A DNA stretch of 64,000 bases from JAPYTK01 sp964401935 (GCA_964401935.1 CAYOAL010000003.1:95449-159448); one strand, 5' to 3'; positions 33,999 to 43,418 are shown, counted from the first letter of the stretch. Numbers and translations: made by a program. Notes: generated by a model from the letters alone, not told the origin.

Positions 33999-35603
33999 TC
34001 AGTCGATACGTGGTTGCTCGGGGAGCTCGGTGGTGGGGGGGTCGGGAGGGGGGGCGGTGGCGGGCGCGAGCTGGGGTTGGGGTTGGGGTTCGCGCTTGCG
34101 GAGCAGGAGGATGGCGAGGGCGAGGCCGGCCACGATCACCGCGATCCCGCTGAGGTTGCGCTTCTGTTCTTCTTGTCGCTCCTCGGCTTCGTGGGTGAGC
34201 GAAGCGAGCAGCTTCTTGGCTTCGTCGTCCGTGGGGTCGAGCTCGGCCGCTCGCTCGAGCAAGAAGCGGTCGGGGGTCCCGGCTGCGAGGAGCTCCTTCG
34301 CTTCGAGGAGCGCGATGCGTGCCTCGATCTTCTTCTTCGCCGCTTCGTCGGGACCGAGGCGCTGCGCCTTTCGATAGAGGAGCAAGGCCCGCGTCGTCTC
34401 GTCTTGTTTGCGCAGCTCTTCGGCGCGACCGAAGAACGCGGGCGTCATCTTGGTGCGCTCTTCGAAGAGCGGTACCCGCGCCAATACGCCGTCGAAGGCC
34501 TCCTGGGCTTTGGCGAAGTCGCCGGCTTCGAGGGCCTTCTTCCCCTCATCCCAGAGCTCGAACACCACGGCGAGGCGTGCGCGATCGTGGAGACGAAAGA
34601 TCTCCCGAGCGGTTTGCTTCCAGTCCCAGCCGGCAGGGGGCTTGTTGCCGGTGAGGTCTTTGTAGGTGTCCTTGATGTGCCACGACGCGGGTTCGCCGAT
34701 GCCACCGATCGCGGCGCGAGCGGCGGTGCGGATCTGCACCCGGTCGTTGTTGGTGAAGCTCAGCACGACCCGCGTGGCCTCGACGTCCTTCACGCGGCCG
34801 AAGGCGTACAGGACGTCGGTGAGCACGGTGGGATCGGTGGTGCTCACCGACTCGCCGGGGATGGCACGGCCGAGCATGTCGAGGTGCTTCTGAGCGAATC
34901 GCTGCACCTTCGTGGCCTCGTGTTTCTTCGCCTCGATGAGGGCCGCGACCGAACGATCCTTGAGACGCAGGATGGATCGCTGGAGATCGATCCGCACGAG
35001 CTCGCCGAAGAAGCTCAAGCAGGCGAGCATCTGTCGTACGGCGGGCGTCGTCCCGATCGTTTCGAGCATGCGGAGCATGCCGTAGAGCTCCACGCTGTCC
35101 TTCCACACGTCGCTCCCGGGGTCCTCGCTGAGGAGGAACACCAGCCAGTCGCCCTCCGGGCGGTCGTCCTTGTTGCGCTTGTTGATGGCGCGACGCCCTT
35201 GTTCCCTGGCCTTTTCGAGCAACCGGATGGCCTTGGCTCCGTCGAGGTCTTGGCGAAGCTCCTGGATGCGGGCGGCGATGGCCGGCACGTGCTCGTCGTT
35301 GAGATCGCCGAGGAGGAACTTCAGATCGACCTCTTCGAGGGGATCCGAAACCCGGGTGTCGTGCAGCTGTTCGAGCCTCGTCTGGAGGTCTTGGAGCGCC
35401 TCTGCGGTCGGCGCCCCTGCGTCGGCGCTCGGGATGGGAGGGATCTCGGGGAGCGGCACCTCGGTGGGGATGGCGACGCTCGCCGAGGCGCTCGCGTCGG
35501 GATCATCGGCCACCGCGGGGCGAGGGGCGCAAGTCAGCGCGACCGCGATCGCGGCCCCCCCGATCGCCCAGCGGGCACCTCGGGCTGTCTTCGTCCGTGC
35601 CAT
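33999..35603 (-). CDS. Secreted HEAT/TPR-like protein with C-terminal membrane anchor
   Basis: 534 residues from the ATG at 35603; an ATG at 35609 adds two. A cleavable-type signal (WAIGGAAIAVALTCAPRPAVA) precedes a Ser/Pro linker. Long helical repeats follow, including HEAT-like units (LTDVLYAFGRVKDVEATRVV, AARAAIGGIGEPAS) and TPR-like units (EAGDFAKAQEAFDGVLARVP). A single helix (GIAVIVAGLALAILLL) is followed by a Pro/Gln tail. The repeats should face the periplasm with a short cytoplasmic tail. Function unknown. Confidence 0.72.
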   Translation of the reverse strand: MARTKTARGARWAIGGAAIAVALTCAPRPAVADDPDASASASVAIPTEVPLPEIPPIPSADAGAPTAEALQDLQTRLEQLHDTRVSDPLEEVDLKFLLGDLNDEHVPAIAARIQELRQDLDGAKAIRLLEKAREQGRRAINKRNKDDRPEGDWLVFLLSEDPGSDVWKDSVELYGMLRMLETIGTTPAVRQMLACLSFFGELVRIDLQRSILRLKDRSVAALIEAKKHEATKVQRFAQKHLDMLGRAIPGESVSTTDPTVLTDVLYAFGRVKDVEATRVVLSFTNNDRVQIRTAARAAIGGIGEPASWHIKDTYKDLTGNKPPAGWDWKQTAREIFRLHDRARLAVVFELWDEGKKALEAGDFAKAQEAFDGVLARVPLFEERTKMTPAFFGRAEELRKQDETTRALLLYRKAQRLGPDEAAKKKIEARIALLEAKELLAAGTPDRFLLERAAELDPTDDEAKKLLASLTHEAEERQEEQKRNLSGIAVIVAGLALAILLLRKREPQPQPQLAPATAPPPDPPTTELPEQPRID

Positions 35604-35688
35604 CCTCATCCACCAACGGCGCTCGTGGGCGTGAGCTTCCAACCCACGGCCACGTCGTCACGCCCTCACTGTGTAGCCTCGTGGCAGG

Positions 35689-35967
35689 TCAGTCCACAAT
35701 TCGGAAGTCGAAGAACTCGCCGGAGAAGCTGCGCCAGCGCACGTCGACCTTGTCGACCCGCGCCGCGCTCGGACCGTTCTGCGCCCAAGCGATCAGATCT
35801 TTGATGCCGGTCTCCTCGCCTTCGGCGACGAGCTCGACCGTGTTGTCCTTGCGGTTGCGCACCCAGCCGGTGAGCCCCAGACGCTTGGCCTCGCGCTGCG
35901 CAGACGCACGAAAGAACACGCCTTGGACCCGTCCGTGAATTCGCATCTGGATCTGCTTGAGTCCCAT
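35689..35967 (-). CDS. acyP: Acylphosphatase
   Basis: 92 residues from the ATG at 35967. HGRVQGVFFR contains the phosphate-binding loop with catalytic Arg20, and WVRNRKDN carries catalytic Asn38. Hydrolyses carboxyl-phosphate bonds such as in acetyl phosphate. Normal length. Divergent from the lipoprotein at 36029. Confidence 0.95.
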   Translation of the reverse strand: MGLKQIQMRIHGRVQGVFFRASAQREAKRLGLTGWVRNRKDNTVELVAEGEETGIKDLIAWAQNGPSAARVDKVDVRWRSFSGEFFDFRIVD

Positions 35968-36028
35968 GATGAGCGGCCCCTTATACATGGGTTGCGACCC
36001 GTGGGCGATGGTGACACCGTCGCGCTCT

Positions 36029-37357
36029 ATGGCTCTTTGGGGTCGACACAAGACGCCTCTCGGCCCGCTCCTTGCGATCGTGGTCTCCTCGCTCCTGCTC
36101 CCCCTCGGCTGCGACGACGCGAGCTCGGACACGGACGCAGAGGATGCCGAGGACAGCGCCAAGAAGAAGAAGACGAAGAAGAAGGCCGACCCCGATGGAG
36201 AGCCAGCGGCCTCGGCAGCAGGGTCGGCGGCGGCCGCGCCGAGCTCCTCGTCGGCGGTGAACGACCCCACGAGCGCGTCGGGAGGCCCCACGGTGACCAT
36301 CCCCGCGGGAACCCTGCGGGCGGGGAGCCGGTGTTACGACATCCCCCGGGTGCGCCCCGACGAGCTCGAGCACACCGAGATGGCCTTCGGGGCGTTCGAC
36401 ATGGACGTGTTCCCATATCCCAACGAGCCCGGTCAGCCGGCCAAGGTGGACGTCACCTGGCAGGAGGCCAAGGAGCTCTGCGAAGCGCGCGGCAAACGCC
36501 TGTGCACCGAGCTCGAGTGGGAGCGCGCGTGCAAAGGCCCCAAGAACCACACCTATCCTTGGGGCGACGCGTTCCAGACGGGCAAGTGTGAGGGCCGCAA
36601 GGATCGCCTGACCAACGAGCGTTCGGCCTGCAAGTCGGAGCACGAGGTGATGGATCTGGTGGGGCTCTCGCTCGAGTGGACGGCGAGCGACTGGGAGCGA
36701 GGCACCCCGAACGGTCAGAAGGTGGTGCGCGGTGCCCGCTCCGACGTGGTGAGCTGGCTGTCGGCCCGGTGTGCTTACAGTCGCATGCGCGACCCCAACA
36801 AGAAGTTCGACAACGTGGGGTTTCGGTGCTGCCGGGGGCCCGAGAACACGGCCAAGGTGCAGCTTCGCCTGCGTCAGCGCACCACCATCGAGGACGAGTC
36901 GTCCATCGACGCGCAGTTCGAGATGACGCTCATGAAGGCGATGCCCAAAGACCACCGCGGCATCGTGGGCGTCGAGCTGAGCTTCGACGAGGTGTGGCGC
37001 TGGCACCCGGTGCCCAACGAGGAGATGCTCGTGGCCCGCTGGAAGGGCAAGCCCGAGAACGGCGGCGCCTTCTACGAGATCGCGGTGTTCAAGCTGTGCG
37101 GTGACTATGCGTACCGAGCGGCCTCCATGCGTGGCCCCGTGGAGCGCATCGGCAAGCCCAAGGTGGGCGTCGACGCTACCAAGTTGAGCTTCGAGCTCAC
37201 CACCGGCTCCCGGAGCGGACCGCTCGAGCTCAGCTACTGGCACGGCCACGTGAAGCTCAAGGAGCCGGAGTTCGTGAAGAAGGGCAATCAGCTGAAGGTC
37301 GCGTCGGCGGTGACGACCAAGCGCCGGCGCAACACGGTCAAGGTTCGGCCCAAGTGA
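36029..37357 (+). CDS. SUMF1/FGE-like domain lipoprotein (paralogue of the protein at 8599)
   Basis: 442 residues from the ATG at 36029; upstream in-frame Mets at 35957-36008 would disrupt the signal. Lipobox LPLGC (Cys28), an acidic Lys/Asp linker (EDSAKKKKTKKKADPDGE), then an SUMF1-like domain (GKRLCTELEWERACKGP, LEWTASDWE, VGFRCCRG). A second domain begins near WRWHPVPNEEMLVARW. Both domains and their order match the protein at 8599. Active-site Cys of true formylglycine enzymes are not evident. The TGA overlaps the GTG of the following histidine kinase. Confidence 0.86.
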   Translation: MALWGRHKTPLGPLLAIVVSSLLLPLGCDDASSDTDAEDAEDSAKKKKTKKKADPDGEPAASAAGSAAAAPSSSSAVNDPTSASGGPTVTIPAGTLRAGSRCYDIPRVRPDELEHTEMAFGAFDMDVFPYPNEPGQPAKVDVTWQEAKELCEARGKRLCTELEWERACKGPKNHTYPWGDAFQTGKCEGRKDRLTNERSACKSEHEVMDLVGLSLEWTASDWERGTPNGQKVVRGARSDVVSWLSARCAYSRMRDPNKKFDNVGFRCCRGPENTAKVQLRLRQRTTIEDESSIDAQFEMTLMKAMPKDHRGIVGVELSFDEVWRWHPVPNEEMLVARWKGKPENGGAFYEIAVFKLCGDYAYRAASMRGPVERIGKPKVGVDATKLSFELTTGSRSGPLELSYWHGHVKLKEPEFVKKGNQLKVASAVTTKRRRNTVKVRPK

Positions 37358-39255
37358 CCAAGCCAGGGGCACGCCCCCGCGCGACGTCGCCCCGCGCGAC
37401 GCCGACCCGCGCGACGCCGACCCGCGCGACGCCGCCCCGTGCGACGGCCAGGCTCGAGGCGCGCGTCGCCAGCTTGGAGAAGCTCCTCGCTCGGGCGCGC
37501 AGCGTGGGTACCGCGCTGCGTCAGGTGGGCATGGCGGTGGGGACGAACGAGCACATCGACGACCTGCTCACCCTCATCGTCAACACGACCACGACGGTGC
37601 TGGAGGCGGAGCGGGCCACACTCTATCTCCTCGACGACGGCAAGCTCATCTCGAGGGTGAAGAAGGGCGATGAGCTCGAGCAGATCGTGGTCGAGCTCGG
37701 CCAGGGCATCGCCGGCCACGTCGCCGAGACGGGGACGGTCGTGCGGGTGAAGGACGCCTACAAGGACAAGCGCTTCGATCCGGCCTGGGACAAGAAGAGC
37801 GGCTACCGCACCCAGTCGATCCTCGCCGTCCCACTCTTCAACCACCGGGGCAAGACCATCGGCGTGCTCCAGGTGCTCAACAAGCGCGGGGCTCGCTCCT
37901 TCACGCCGTACGACACCGAGCTCCTCCGGGCGTTGGCAAGTCAGGCTGCGGTGTCGCTCGACAAGGAGGCGTTGTTCCAGCGCCTGCGCACGCGCAACGA
38001 GCAGCTGCGCCAGACCACCGACAAACTCGAGCGCTCGCTGCGCGATCTCGAGATCCTCTACGATCTGGAGACGGCGATGGGGCGCGCCGAGTCGGTGAAG
38101 GACGTGGCGAGGAACGCCATCGGGCTCACCGCCAAGGCGTGCACGGCGGCGGCCGGCGCGCTGCTGGCCGAGGTCGACGGCTCGCACACGCTGTACGTGG
38201 TTAACATGGACGATCCCAGCACCGTGCGCGCGGTGGTGGTGCAGCTCGGCGAGGGCATCGCCGGCCGTGCGATGGAGCAAGAGCGGCTCTTGCACATCGA
38301 CGACCCCAAGAAGCTGAAGGATCCGCGACGAGTTCGTGAGCTCCTGGGGCTCCGCGTGCGCTCGGCCCTTGCCGCGCCACTGTTTCACGAAGGACGCTGC
38401 GTCGGCGCCCTCGCCCTCTACAACCACCGCGGCGCCGGCGAGTCGTTCTCCGACCAAGACATGGCGCTCTTGAAGCTCGTGTCGGCGAACGTCTCCACCG
38501 AGCTTCGGGTGGTGGAGTCGAGGCGCCAGCGCGAACGCGCCGAGCGTCTGGGCTCGATCGGACGCCTCTTGAGCGGCGTGATGCACGATCTCCGTACGCC
38601 GCTGACCGTCATCAGCGGATACATGCAGCTCATGGAGATCACCGAAGACAGCGCGCTCCGCGCGGAGTACGGGCGGACGGTTCGCGAGCAGTTCGAGATC
38701 ATCGCCGCGATGCAGCGCGATCTCCTCGCCTACGCACGCGGCGAGACCGCGATGTTGGTGCGCAAGGTGTACCTGGGGCGATTCTGTGAGTCGATCGCCA
38801 ACCAGCACAAGCCCGAGCTCGCGGCGCGTGCGGTGGATCTCGTGGTCGACGTGCAGCACAACGGGGTGGCCTACTTCGATGAAGGGCGCCTCGGCCGCGC
38901 GGTGGGCAACCTCGTGCGCAACGCCATCGAGGCCATGGAGGAGCAGGAGCGCGGTACCCTCACCATCACGTGCGCCGCCGATGACGAGGATCTGGTGTTG
39001 TCGGTGTCGGACACCGGGCCCGGCATTCCCAAAGGCATCCGCAGCAAGCTGTTCGAGCCCTTCGTGACCAAGGGCAAGAAGATGGGGACGGGGCTGGGCC
39101 TGGCCAACGTGAAGAAGATCGTCGAGGAGCACGGCGGCTCGGTCGAGGTGCGCTCGTCGCAGAAGGGCACGACCTTCGAGGTGCGCATCCCGAGCGCGAT
39201 GCGTCCCCACAGCCTGCGGCGCGGCGAGATGATCCCCATCTCGGTGCGGGGCTGA
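37354..39255 (+). CDS. Soluble GAF-GAF histidine kinase
   Basis: 633 residues, GTG start overlapping the upstream stop. An Arg/Ala/Thr/Pro pentapeptide-repeat head (about 9-33) leads to two GAF domains (about 60-205 and 235-385). A phosphoacceptor helix (MHDLRTP, His411) and an HATPase domain (NLVRNAIEAM, DTGPGIP, GTGLGLANVKK) follow. No membrane segment. The GAF domains may bind a nucleotide or sense a redox ligand. No receiver gene is adjacent; the next gene is an Fe-S protein. Confidence 0.92.
   Translation: MTKPGARPRATSPRATPTRATPTRATPPRATARLEARVASLEKLLARARSVGTALRQVGMAVGTNEHIDDLLTLIVNTTTTVLEAERATLYLLDDGKLISRVKKGDELEQIVVELGQGIAGHVAETGTVVRVKDAYKDKRFDPAWDKKSGYRTQSILAVPLFNHRGKTIGVLQVLNKRGARSFTPYDTELLRALASQAAVSLDKEALFQRLRTRNEQLRQTTDKLERSLRDLEILYDLETAMGRAESVKDVARNAIGLTAKACTAAAGALLAEVDGSHTLYVVNMDDPSTVRAVVVQLGEGIAGRAMEQERLLHIDDPKKLKDPRRVRELLGLRVRSALAAPLFHEGRCVGALALYNHRGAGESFSDQDMALLKLVSANVSTELRVVESRRQRERAERLGSIGRLLSGVMHDLRTPLTVISGYMQLMEITEDSALRAEYGRTVREQFEIIAAMQRDLLAYARGETAMLVRKVYLGRFCESIANQHKPELAARAVDLVVDVQHNGVAYFDEGRLGRAVGNLVRNAIEAMEEQERGTLTITCAADDEDLVLSVSDTGPGIPKGIRSKLFEPFVTKGKKMGTGLGLANVKKIVEEHGGSVEVRSSQKGTTFEVRIPSAMRPHSLRRGEMIPISVRG
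37378..37452 (+). repeat. 15-bp tandem repeat encoding RATPT-type pentapeptides
   Basis: Five units of about 15 bp, based on CGCGCGACGCCGACC, encode RATSP, RATPT, RATPT, RATPP and RATAR at the start of the histidine kinase. Copy number can change by slippage without a frameshift. Confidence 0.85.
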
Positions 39256-39314
39256 CGTCTTTACGGCAAGCGGTCCTTGATTCGCCGCGGTGGCCGCCGC
39301 AGCGTGTGCTCTGC

Positions 39315-40409
39315 ATGAGCTCCCTCAAGCTGCCGCTGCTCGCACCTCATAAGAGCTCGCTCGAGAAGTGCGTCTACTGCCCGAAGCTCTCGCGGGCGGC
39401 GTGCCCCATCTCCAACGTCGAGGCCAACGAGACGGTGACTCCGTGGGGCAAAATGTCGATGGCTTACTTCGCGGCGCGCGGCGATGTCCCGATCGATGAG
39501 GAGCATGGGGAGTCGGCGTGGGCGTGCAGCGCCTGCTACGCCTGTCGCGAGCGCTGCGAGCACAACAACGAGGTGGCCGACGTGCTCGCTGAAGCCCGCG
39601 CCGAGATCTTCGCGGCCGGCGTGGCCCCAGAGCCCGCGCGCCGCGTGGCCGAGGGCTTCGACAGCCTCGCGCGCGAGAACGAGGAGGGAGTGCGTCGGAT
39701 CGACCGCGACGCGCTGCAGTCGGCTCGGGTGGCCGTCCTCATCGGATGTTCGTACGTGCGCCATCACCAGGGGGTAGCCACGCAGGTGTGGGACGTGGCG
39801 AACACCATGTTGCGTGGCGAGGTCCGCGCCATTCGCGCGTGCTGTGGGCTCCCGCTGTTGCACGCCGGCGATCGGCGTAGGCTCGACGTGGCCACTGATC
39901 TGCTCCGCGCCGAGCTCGAAGGCGTGGAGCGACTGGTGGTGGGCGACCCCGGCTGCGCGCGTCGTCTCGCGACCATCCCTCACCTCGGCGTCCAACACGT
40001 GCAGCCGCTGATCGATCTGGTGTACGCCAACCTCGACCGCGTGCCGGCGCTCGCGTTCCGCGACGAGCGCTTCCGGTATCACGACCCCTGTCAGCTCGGG
40101 CGGGGGCTGGGTCGGTACGATGAGCCTCGGGCCGTGCTGGCCCGGCTCACCGGACGGGTGCCGGAGGAGATGGCGCGCTGCCGCCAGGATGCCGAGTGCA
40201 GCGGGGGCGGGGGCATCCTGCCGGCGACCCGTCCTGCCACCTCGGCGGCCATGGCTCGTGAGCGCATCGAGGAGCATCGACGCGCGGGGGGAGGGACGCT
40301 CGTCACCGCCTGCGGAGAGAGCCTGCGTCGCTTCCACACGAGCGGCGAAGCCGCGGTCGACCTGATGAGCCTGGTGGCGAAGGCTTGCGCAGGGGCAGGT
40401 GGAAGCTGA
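39315..40409 (+). CDS. CCG-domain Fe-S oxidoreductase (HdrB/GlpC/LutA-like)
   Basis: 364 residues from the ATG at 39315. Cys19, Cys22 and Cys30 (CVYCPKLSRAACP) and Cys71, Cys74, Cys77, Cys81 (CSACYACRERC) look like Fe-S cluster ligands. Two CCG-type segments follow (GCSYVRHH ... RACCGLPLLHAG, and HDPCQLGRGLGRYDEPRAVL ... ECSGGGG). The family includes subunits of heterodisulfide reductase, glycolate oxidase and lactate utilisation. The partner flavoprotein is absent, and the gene sits between two histidine kinases, overlapping the second by 11 bp. Confidence 0.87.
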   Translation: MSSLKLPLLAPHKSSLEKCVYCPKLSRAACPISNVEANETVTPWGKMSMAYFAARGDVPIDEEHGESAWACSACYACRERCEHNNEVADVLAEARAEIFAAGVAPEPARRVAEGFDSLARENEEGVRRIDRDALQSARVAVLIGCSYVRHHQGVATQVWDVANTMLRGEVRAIRACCGLPLLHAGDRRRLDVATDLLRAELEGVERLVVGDPGCARRLATIPHLGVQHVQPLIDLVYANLDRVPALAFRDERFRYHDPCQLGRGLGRYDEPRAVLARLTGRVPEEMARCRQDAECSGGGGILPATRPATSAAMARERIEEHRRAGGGTLVTACGESLRRFHTSGEAAVDLMSLVAKACAGAGGS

Positions 40410-41946
40410 GGCAGCGGCGGCGGTCGGACGGGAGCGCCGAACCGTTGCGGGGCGGCTCTTGGTGTCGTTCCTCGTGGTCCTCACCGCCTTCTTCGTCACG
40501 TTGGGATGGAGCTTGTTGGCGCTGCGCGAGGCGGCCCGCGACGCGACCCTCGTGCGCGACGCGTACGTGCCCATTCTCAGCGCCATCGGTGACGCGCTCG
40601 CCCAGCAGAACGTGATGAACACGCAGCTGAACCACATCACCGACGCGAAGAACCCAGCCGACGTGATTCAGTGGGTGAACACCGCTCGCCGCCTACGGCC
40701 CCTCACGCTGAAGAAGCTGAGCGACGCGCGCGTGGGGCTCTCCAAGGAGCTCGACCGCGAGCGCCTCCGGCACGATATCGACGAGGTCATCGCCGCCCTC
40801 GAGACCGAGCGCGCAGGCTCGAGCGCACAGTACGAGCAGCTCTTCGTGGCGCTGTCGACCGGCGACGCCCGCAAGGCAGACGAGCTCCGTGACCAGCTCA
40901 TCGAGATCGAGACGTCCGGCGCGAAGCGCTTGCGTACGTTGAGTCAGCGCGTCGAGCGACAGATGGCGCTCCTCACCGAGGATGCCCAGCTGCGCGAGAC
41001 CCGCTCGCTGTTGCTGCTCATCGGCCTCAGCGTGTTGACCCTGGTCGTCGGGCTCGCCACCTCGATCTATGCCCGCCGCGTGCTCGCGCCGCTGAGCGTC
41101 GTGACCGCGCGCGCGCGGGCGGTCGCCGCTGGAGACCTCGCCCCGAAGGAGATCGTGGCGACCGACGACGAGATCGGCGAGCTGGCGAAGACCTTCGAGG
41201 ACATGGTGGCCGCGATCCGCCGCGCCCGCGCCGAGCTGGTTCAGGCCGAGCGCCTGGCGACGATCGGGAAGATGGCGGCCCACATCACCCACGAGGTGCG
41301 CAATCCGCTCTCCTCGATTGGGCTCAACCTAGAGCTCCTCGAGGAGGAGCTCGTGGAGGCGGGGCCCAACCCGGAGGCGCAGCAGCTCATCGCTGCCATT
41401 CAGTCGGAGGTGGATCGGCTCGCCAACATCACCGAGCAATACCTCTCCGCCGTTCGCGAGCCGAAGCTGGAGCGTGAACGCGAGGCGGTGGAAGACATCG
41501 TTCGCGACTGCCACGCCTTCGTGAAGCCGGAGCTCGTCCGTGCCGGCGTGGAGAGCGAGGTGGTGGTCGAGCCAGGTCTTCCCCGCGTGGAGGTGGACGA
41601 GGCACGGTTGAGGCAAGCGGTCGTCAACCTCGTGCGCAACGCTCGCGAGGCGCTGACCGGCGGTGGACGCGTCACCCTCACCGTCCGCCACGCGGGTGAT
41701 TTCGTGGCCATCGACATCGAGGACGACGGCCCCGGGATCCCCGAGGAGCAGCGCGCCTCCATCTTCGACCCGTTCTACACGACCAAGCGACACGGGACCG
41801 GGCTCGGCCTCGCGGTCACCCGCTCCATCGTGGAGGCGCACGAGGGGCGAATCCGTTGCGAAGCTGCTGGCGAGCGTGGCACCCGGTTCACCATCGAGCT
41901 GCCAGCCGCCGCGGCCACGCCCGAGCAACCCCCGGTGAGCAGCTGA
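40399..41946 (+). CDS. HAMP-domain membrane histidine kinase
   Basis: 515 residues, GTG start inside the upstream gene's end. TM1 (about 18-43), a long helical periplasmic region (about 44-203) with four-helix-bundle character, TM2 (about 204-226), a HAMP segment (RVLAPLSVVTARARAVAAGD), phosphoacceptor His298 in HITHEVRNP, and an HATPase domain (NLVRNAREAL, DDGPGIP, GTGLGLAV). The NtrB-like HExRNP box is typical. No response regulator is adjacent. Confidence 0.94.
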   Translation: MEAEAAAAVGRERRTVAGRLLVSFLVVLTAFFVTLGWSLLALREAARDATLVRDAYVPILSAIGDALAQQNVMNTQLNHITDAKNPADVIQWVNTARRLRPLTLKKLSDARVGLSKELDRERLRHDIDEVIAALETERAGSSAQYEQLFVALSTGDARKADELRDQLIEIETSGAKRLRTLSQRVERQMALLTEDAQLRETRSLLLLIGLSVLTLVVGLATSIYARRVLAPLSVVTARARAVAAGDLAPKEIVATDDEIGELAKTFEDMVAAIRRARAELVQAERLATIGKMAAHITHEVRNPLSSIGLNLELLEEELVEAGPNPEAQQLIAAIQSEVDRLANITEQYLSAVREPKLEREREAVEDIVRDCHAFVKPELVRAGVESEVVVEPGLPRVEVDEARLRQAVVNLVRNAREALTGGGRVTLTVRHAGDFVAIDIEDDGPGIPEEQRASIFDPFYTTKRHGTGLGLAVTRSIVEAHEGRIRCEAAGERGTRFTIELPAAAATPEQPPVSS

Positions 41947-41947
41947 G

Positions 41948-41961
41948 CCCCAACGTTGGGG
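41948..41961. terminator. Palindrome between convergent genes
   Basis: The perfect 14-bp palindrome CCCCAACGTTGGGG immediately follows the stop of the histidine kinase at 41946. The convergent kinase gene ends at 41993. It can form a 5-bp hairpin but no T-tract follows, so it is a weak terminator candidate or a protein site. Confidence 0.45.
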
Positions 41962-41992
41962 GGAGGAGGATGCGGCAGCCCCTCCAAGCAAC

Positions 41993-43381
41993 TCAGTTGT
42001 AGCCCATCAAGTGCATCACCAGCGCCACCGCCCCGAAGCCTACCGACATCAAGACCAGCGCGCCGATCACCAGCGTCGCGGCGGTGCGCAGCCGGCGCCG
42101 CGGGGGCGGGATCGTGACGAGCTGGTTCTCGCTCGGCCCGAGGTTGGGGGATCGAATCGCGCCGCTGTCGTGGACCGCAGGCTGGGTGGCCGCCGCTGCG
42201 GCCGCCGCGGCCAACGCGCTCTGTCCTTCGGGGCCGGTGGGGAGGGTGTGGCCGAGCGCGGAGAAGGGCACCGCGGTGGGCTGACTCGCGCGGCGTACGT
42301 CGGGGGTGGTGGGCGGCTCGGAGCTCGTCTTGGACGTGGCGGTGTCCGGCGACGCCGCCGCCTGTGCCGCCGCTTGGGCACGCTCTCGTTCCACCGCTTC
42401 GAGGCGCTCTTGCAGCTTGCTCTTGTGCAGCACCGTCGTCTTGATCTCGCCGGACGAGGGGGCGTCTTCGATCTCGATGTCGCCGCTGTAGGCCCCGGAG
42501 GCCTCGAGATCCGTGAGGGACTCGGCGCCGGGCGGGCGCAAGGCGCGCCACGCCTCCAGCGCCTCGAGCGCGGTTTGAAAGCGGGTGTCGGGGTCGCGAG
42601 ACAACCCCTTGGCGATGAACGCCTCGAGAGCCGGATCCACCGGCGTGCGCATCACCTCCCCGAGGGTGCGCGGCTCCGTTTTGTTCTTGAGCTCCATCAT
42701 GGCCACCACGTTCTTGGCCTGATAGGGGAGCTTGCCGCTGAGCGCCTGGTAGATGAGGGTGGCGCAGGCGTAGATGTCGGCGCGGTGATCCACCGTCTTG
42801 GCCTTCCCGATCTGCTCGGGGGGCATGAACGAGAAGGTGCCGAGAGACTGCCCCACCTGAGTGAGGCTCTGCGTGCTGATCTTCTTGGGCAGCTTGGAGA
42901 TCCCGAAATCGAGGATCTTCACCCTCTTCCCTGCCCGTCGCTGCTCGAGGAACACGTTCGACGGCTTCAGATCGCGATGGATGATCCCCGCCGCATGAGC
43001 GTCCGCGAGCCCCATCCACACCGCCTCCACCACGGGCCACAGCTCGAGGTAGGTGAGTGGACCGGTGCGCTTCAGGCGCTCGACGAGCGACTCGCCCTCG
43101 AGCAGCTCGAACACGAGGACGATGCCGTATTCCGGGTCGTCGTCGACATCGAGCACCTGGGTCACGAAGTCGCTGTTGATGGCTCCGGCGGCCCGCGCCT
43201 CGCGACGGAAGCGCTCGATCGCCGACTGCTTCTGCTTCGACTCGGCGCGGAGCACCTTGAGGGCGACGCGACGCCCGGTTCGGGTGTTCTCCGCCGAGAA
43301 CACCTCACCCATACCTCCCTTTCCGAGCTGCTCAATTACCCGATATCGCTTGGCGATGATCGTTCCGGGCTCGATTGCCAT
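41993..43381 (-). CDS. Hanks-type Ser/Thr protein kinase with C-terminal membrane helix
   Basis: 461 residues from the ATG at 43381. All catalytic motifs are intact: GKGGMGEV, VALK (Lys42), HRDLKPSN (135-142), DFG (158-160) and a PPEQ activation-loop end. After the kinase domain (about 13-285) a long Ala/Ser/Pro-rich linker leads to one C-terminal membrane helix (LVIGALVLMSVGFGAVALVM) with almost no extracytoplasmic part. Lies 37 bp downstream of the TPR-type protein on the same strand, so they are probably cotranscribed. Confidence 0.95.
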   Translation of the reverse strand: MAIEPGTIIAKRYRVIEQLGKGGMGEVFSAENTRTGRRVALKVLRAESKQKQSAIERFRREARAAGAINSDFVTQVLDVDDDPEYGIVLVFELLEGESLVERLKRTGPLTYLELWPVVEAVWMGLADAHAAGIIHRDLKPSNVFLEQRRAGKRVKILDFGISKLPKKISTQSLTQVGQSLGTFSFMPPEQIGKAKTVDHRADIYACATLIYQALSGKLPYQAKNVVAMMELKNKTEPRTLGEVMRTPVDPALEAFIAKGLSRDPDTRFQTALEALEAWRALRPPGAESLTDLEASGAYSGDIEIEDAPSSGEIKTTVLHKSKLQERLEAVERERAQAAAQAAASPDTATSKTSSEPPTTPDVRRASQPTAVPFSALGHTLPTGPEGQSALAAAAAAAATQPAVHDSGAIRSPNLGPSENQLVTIPPPRRRLRTAATLVIGALVLMSVGFGAVALVMHLMGYN

Positions 43382-43418
43382 GGGAGGGAGAACAAGTCGC
43401 CCGCGAGGGCGGTGGGGG

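Noticed and set aside
37378..37452. CRISPR-like repeat
   Set aside because: Units are 15 bp, contiguous and in coding frame, with no spacers and no cas genes nearby.
37288..39210. 640-codon frame antisense to the GAF histidine kinase
   Set aside because: His/Arg/Gly-rich shadow with no family motif, while the plus strand carries clear kinase boxes.
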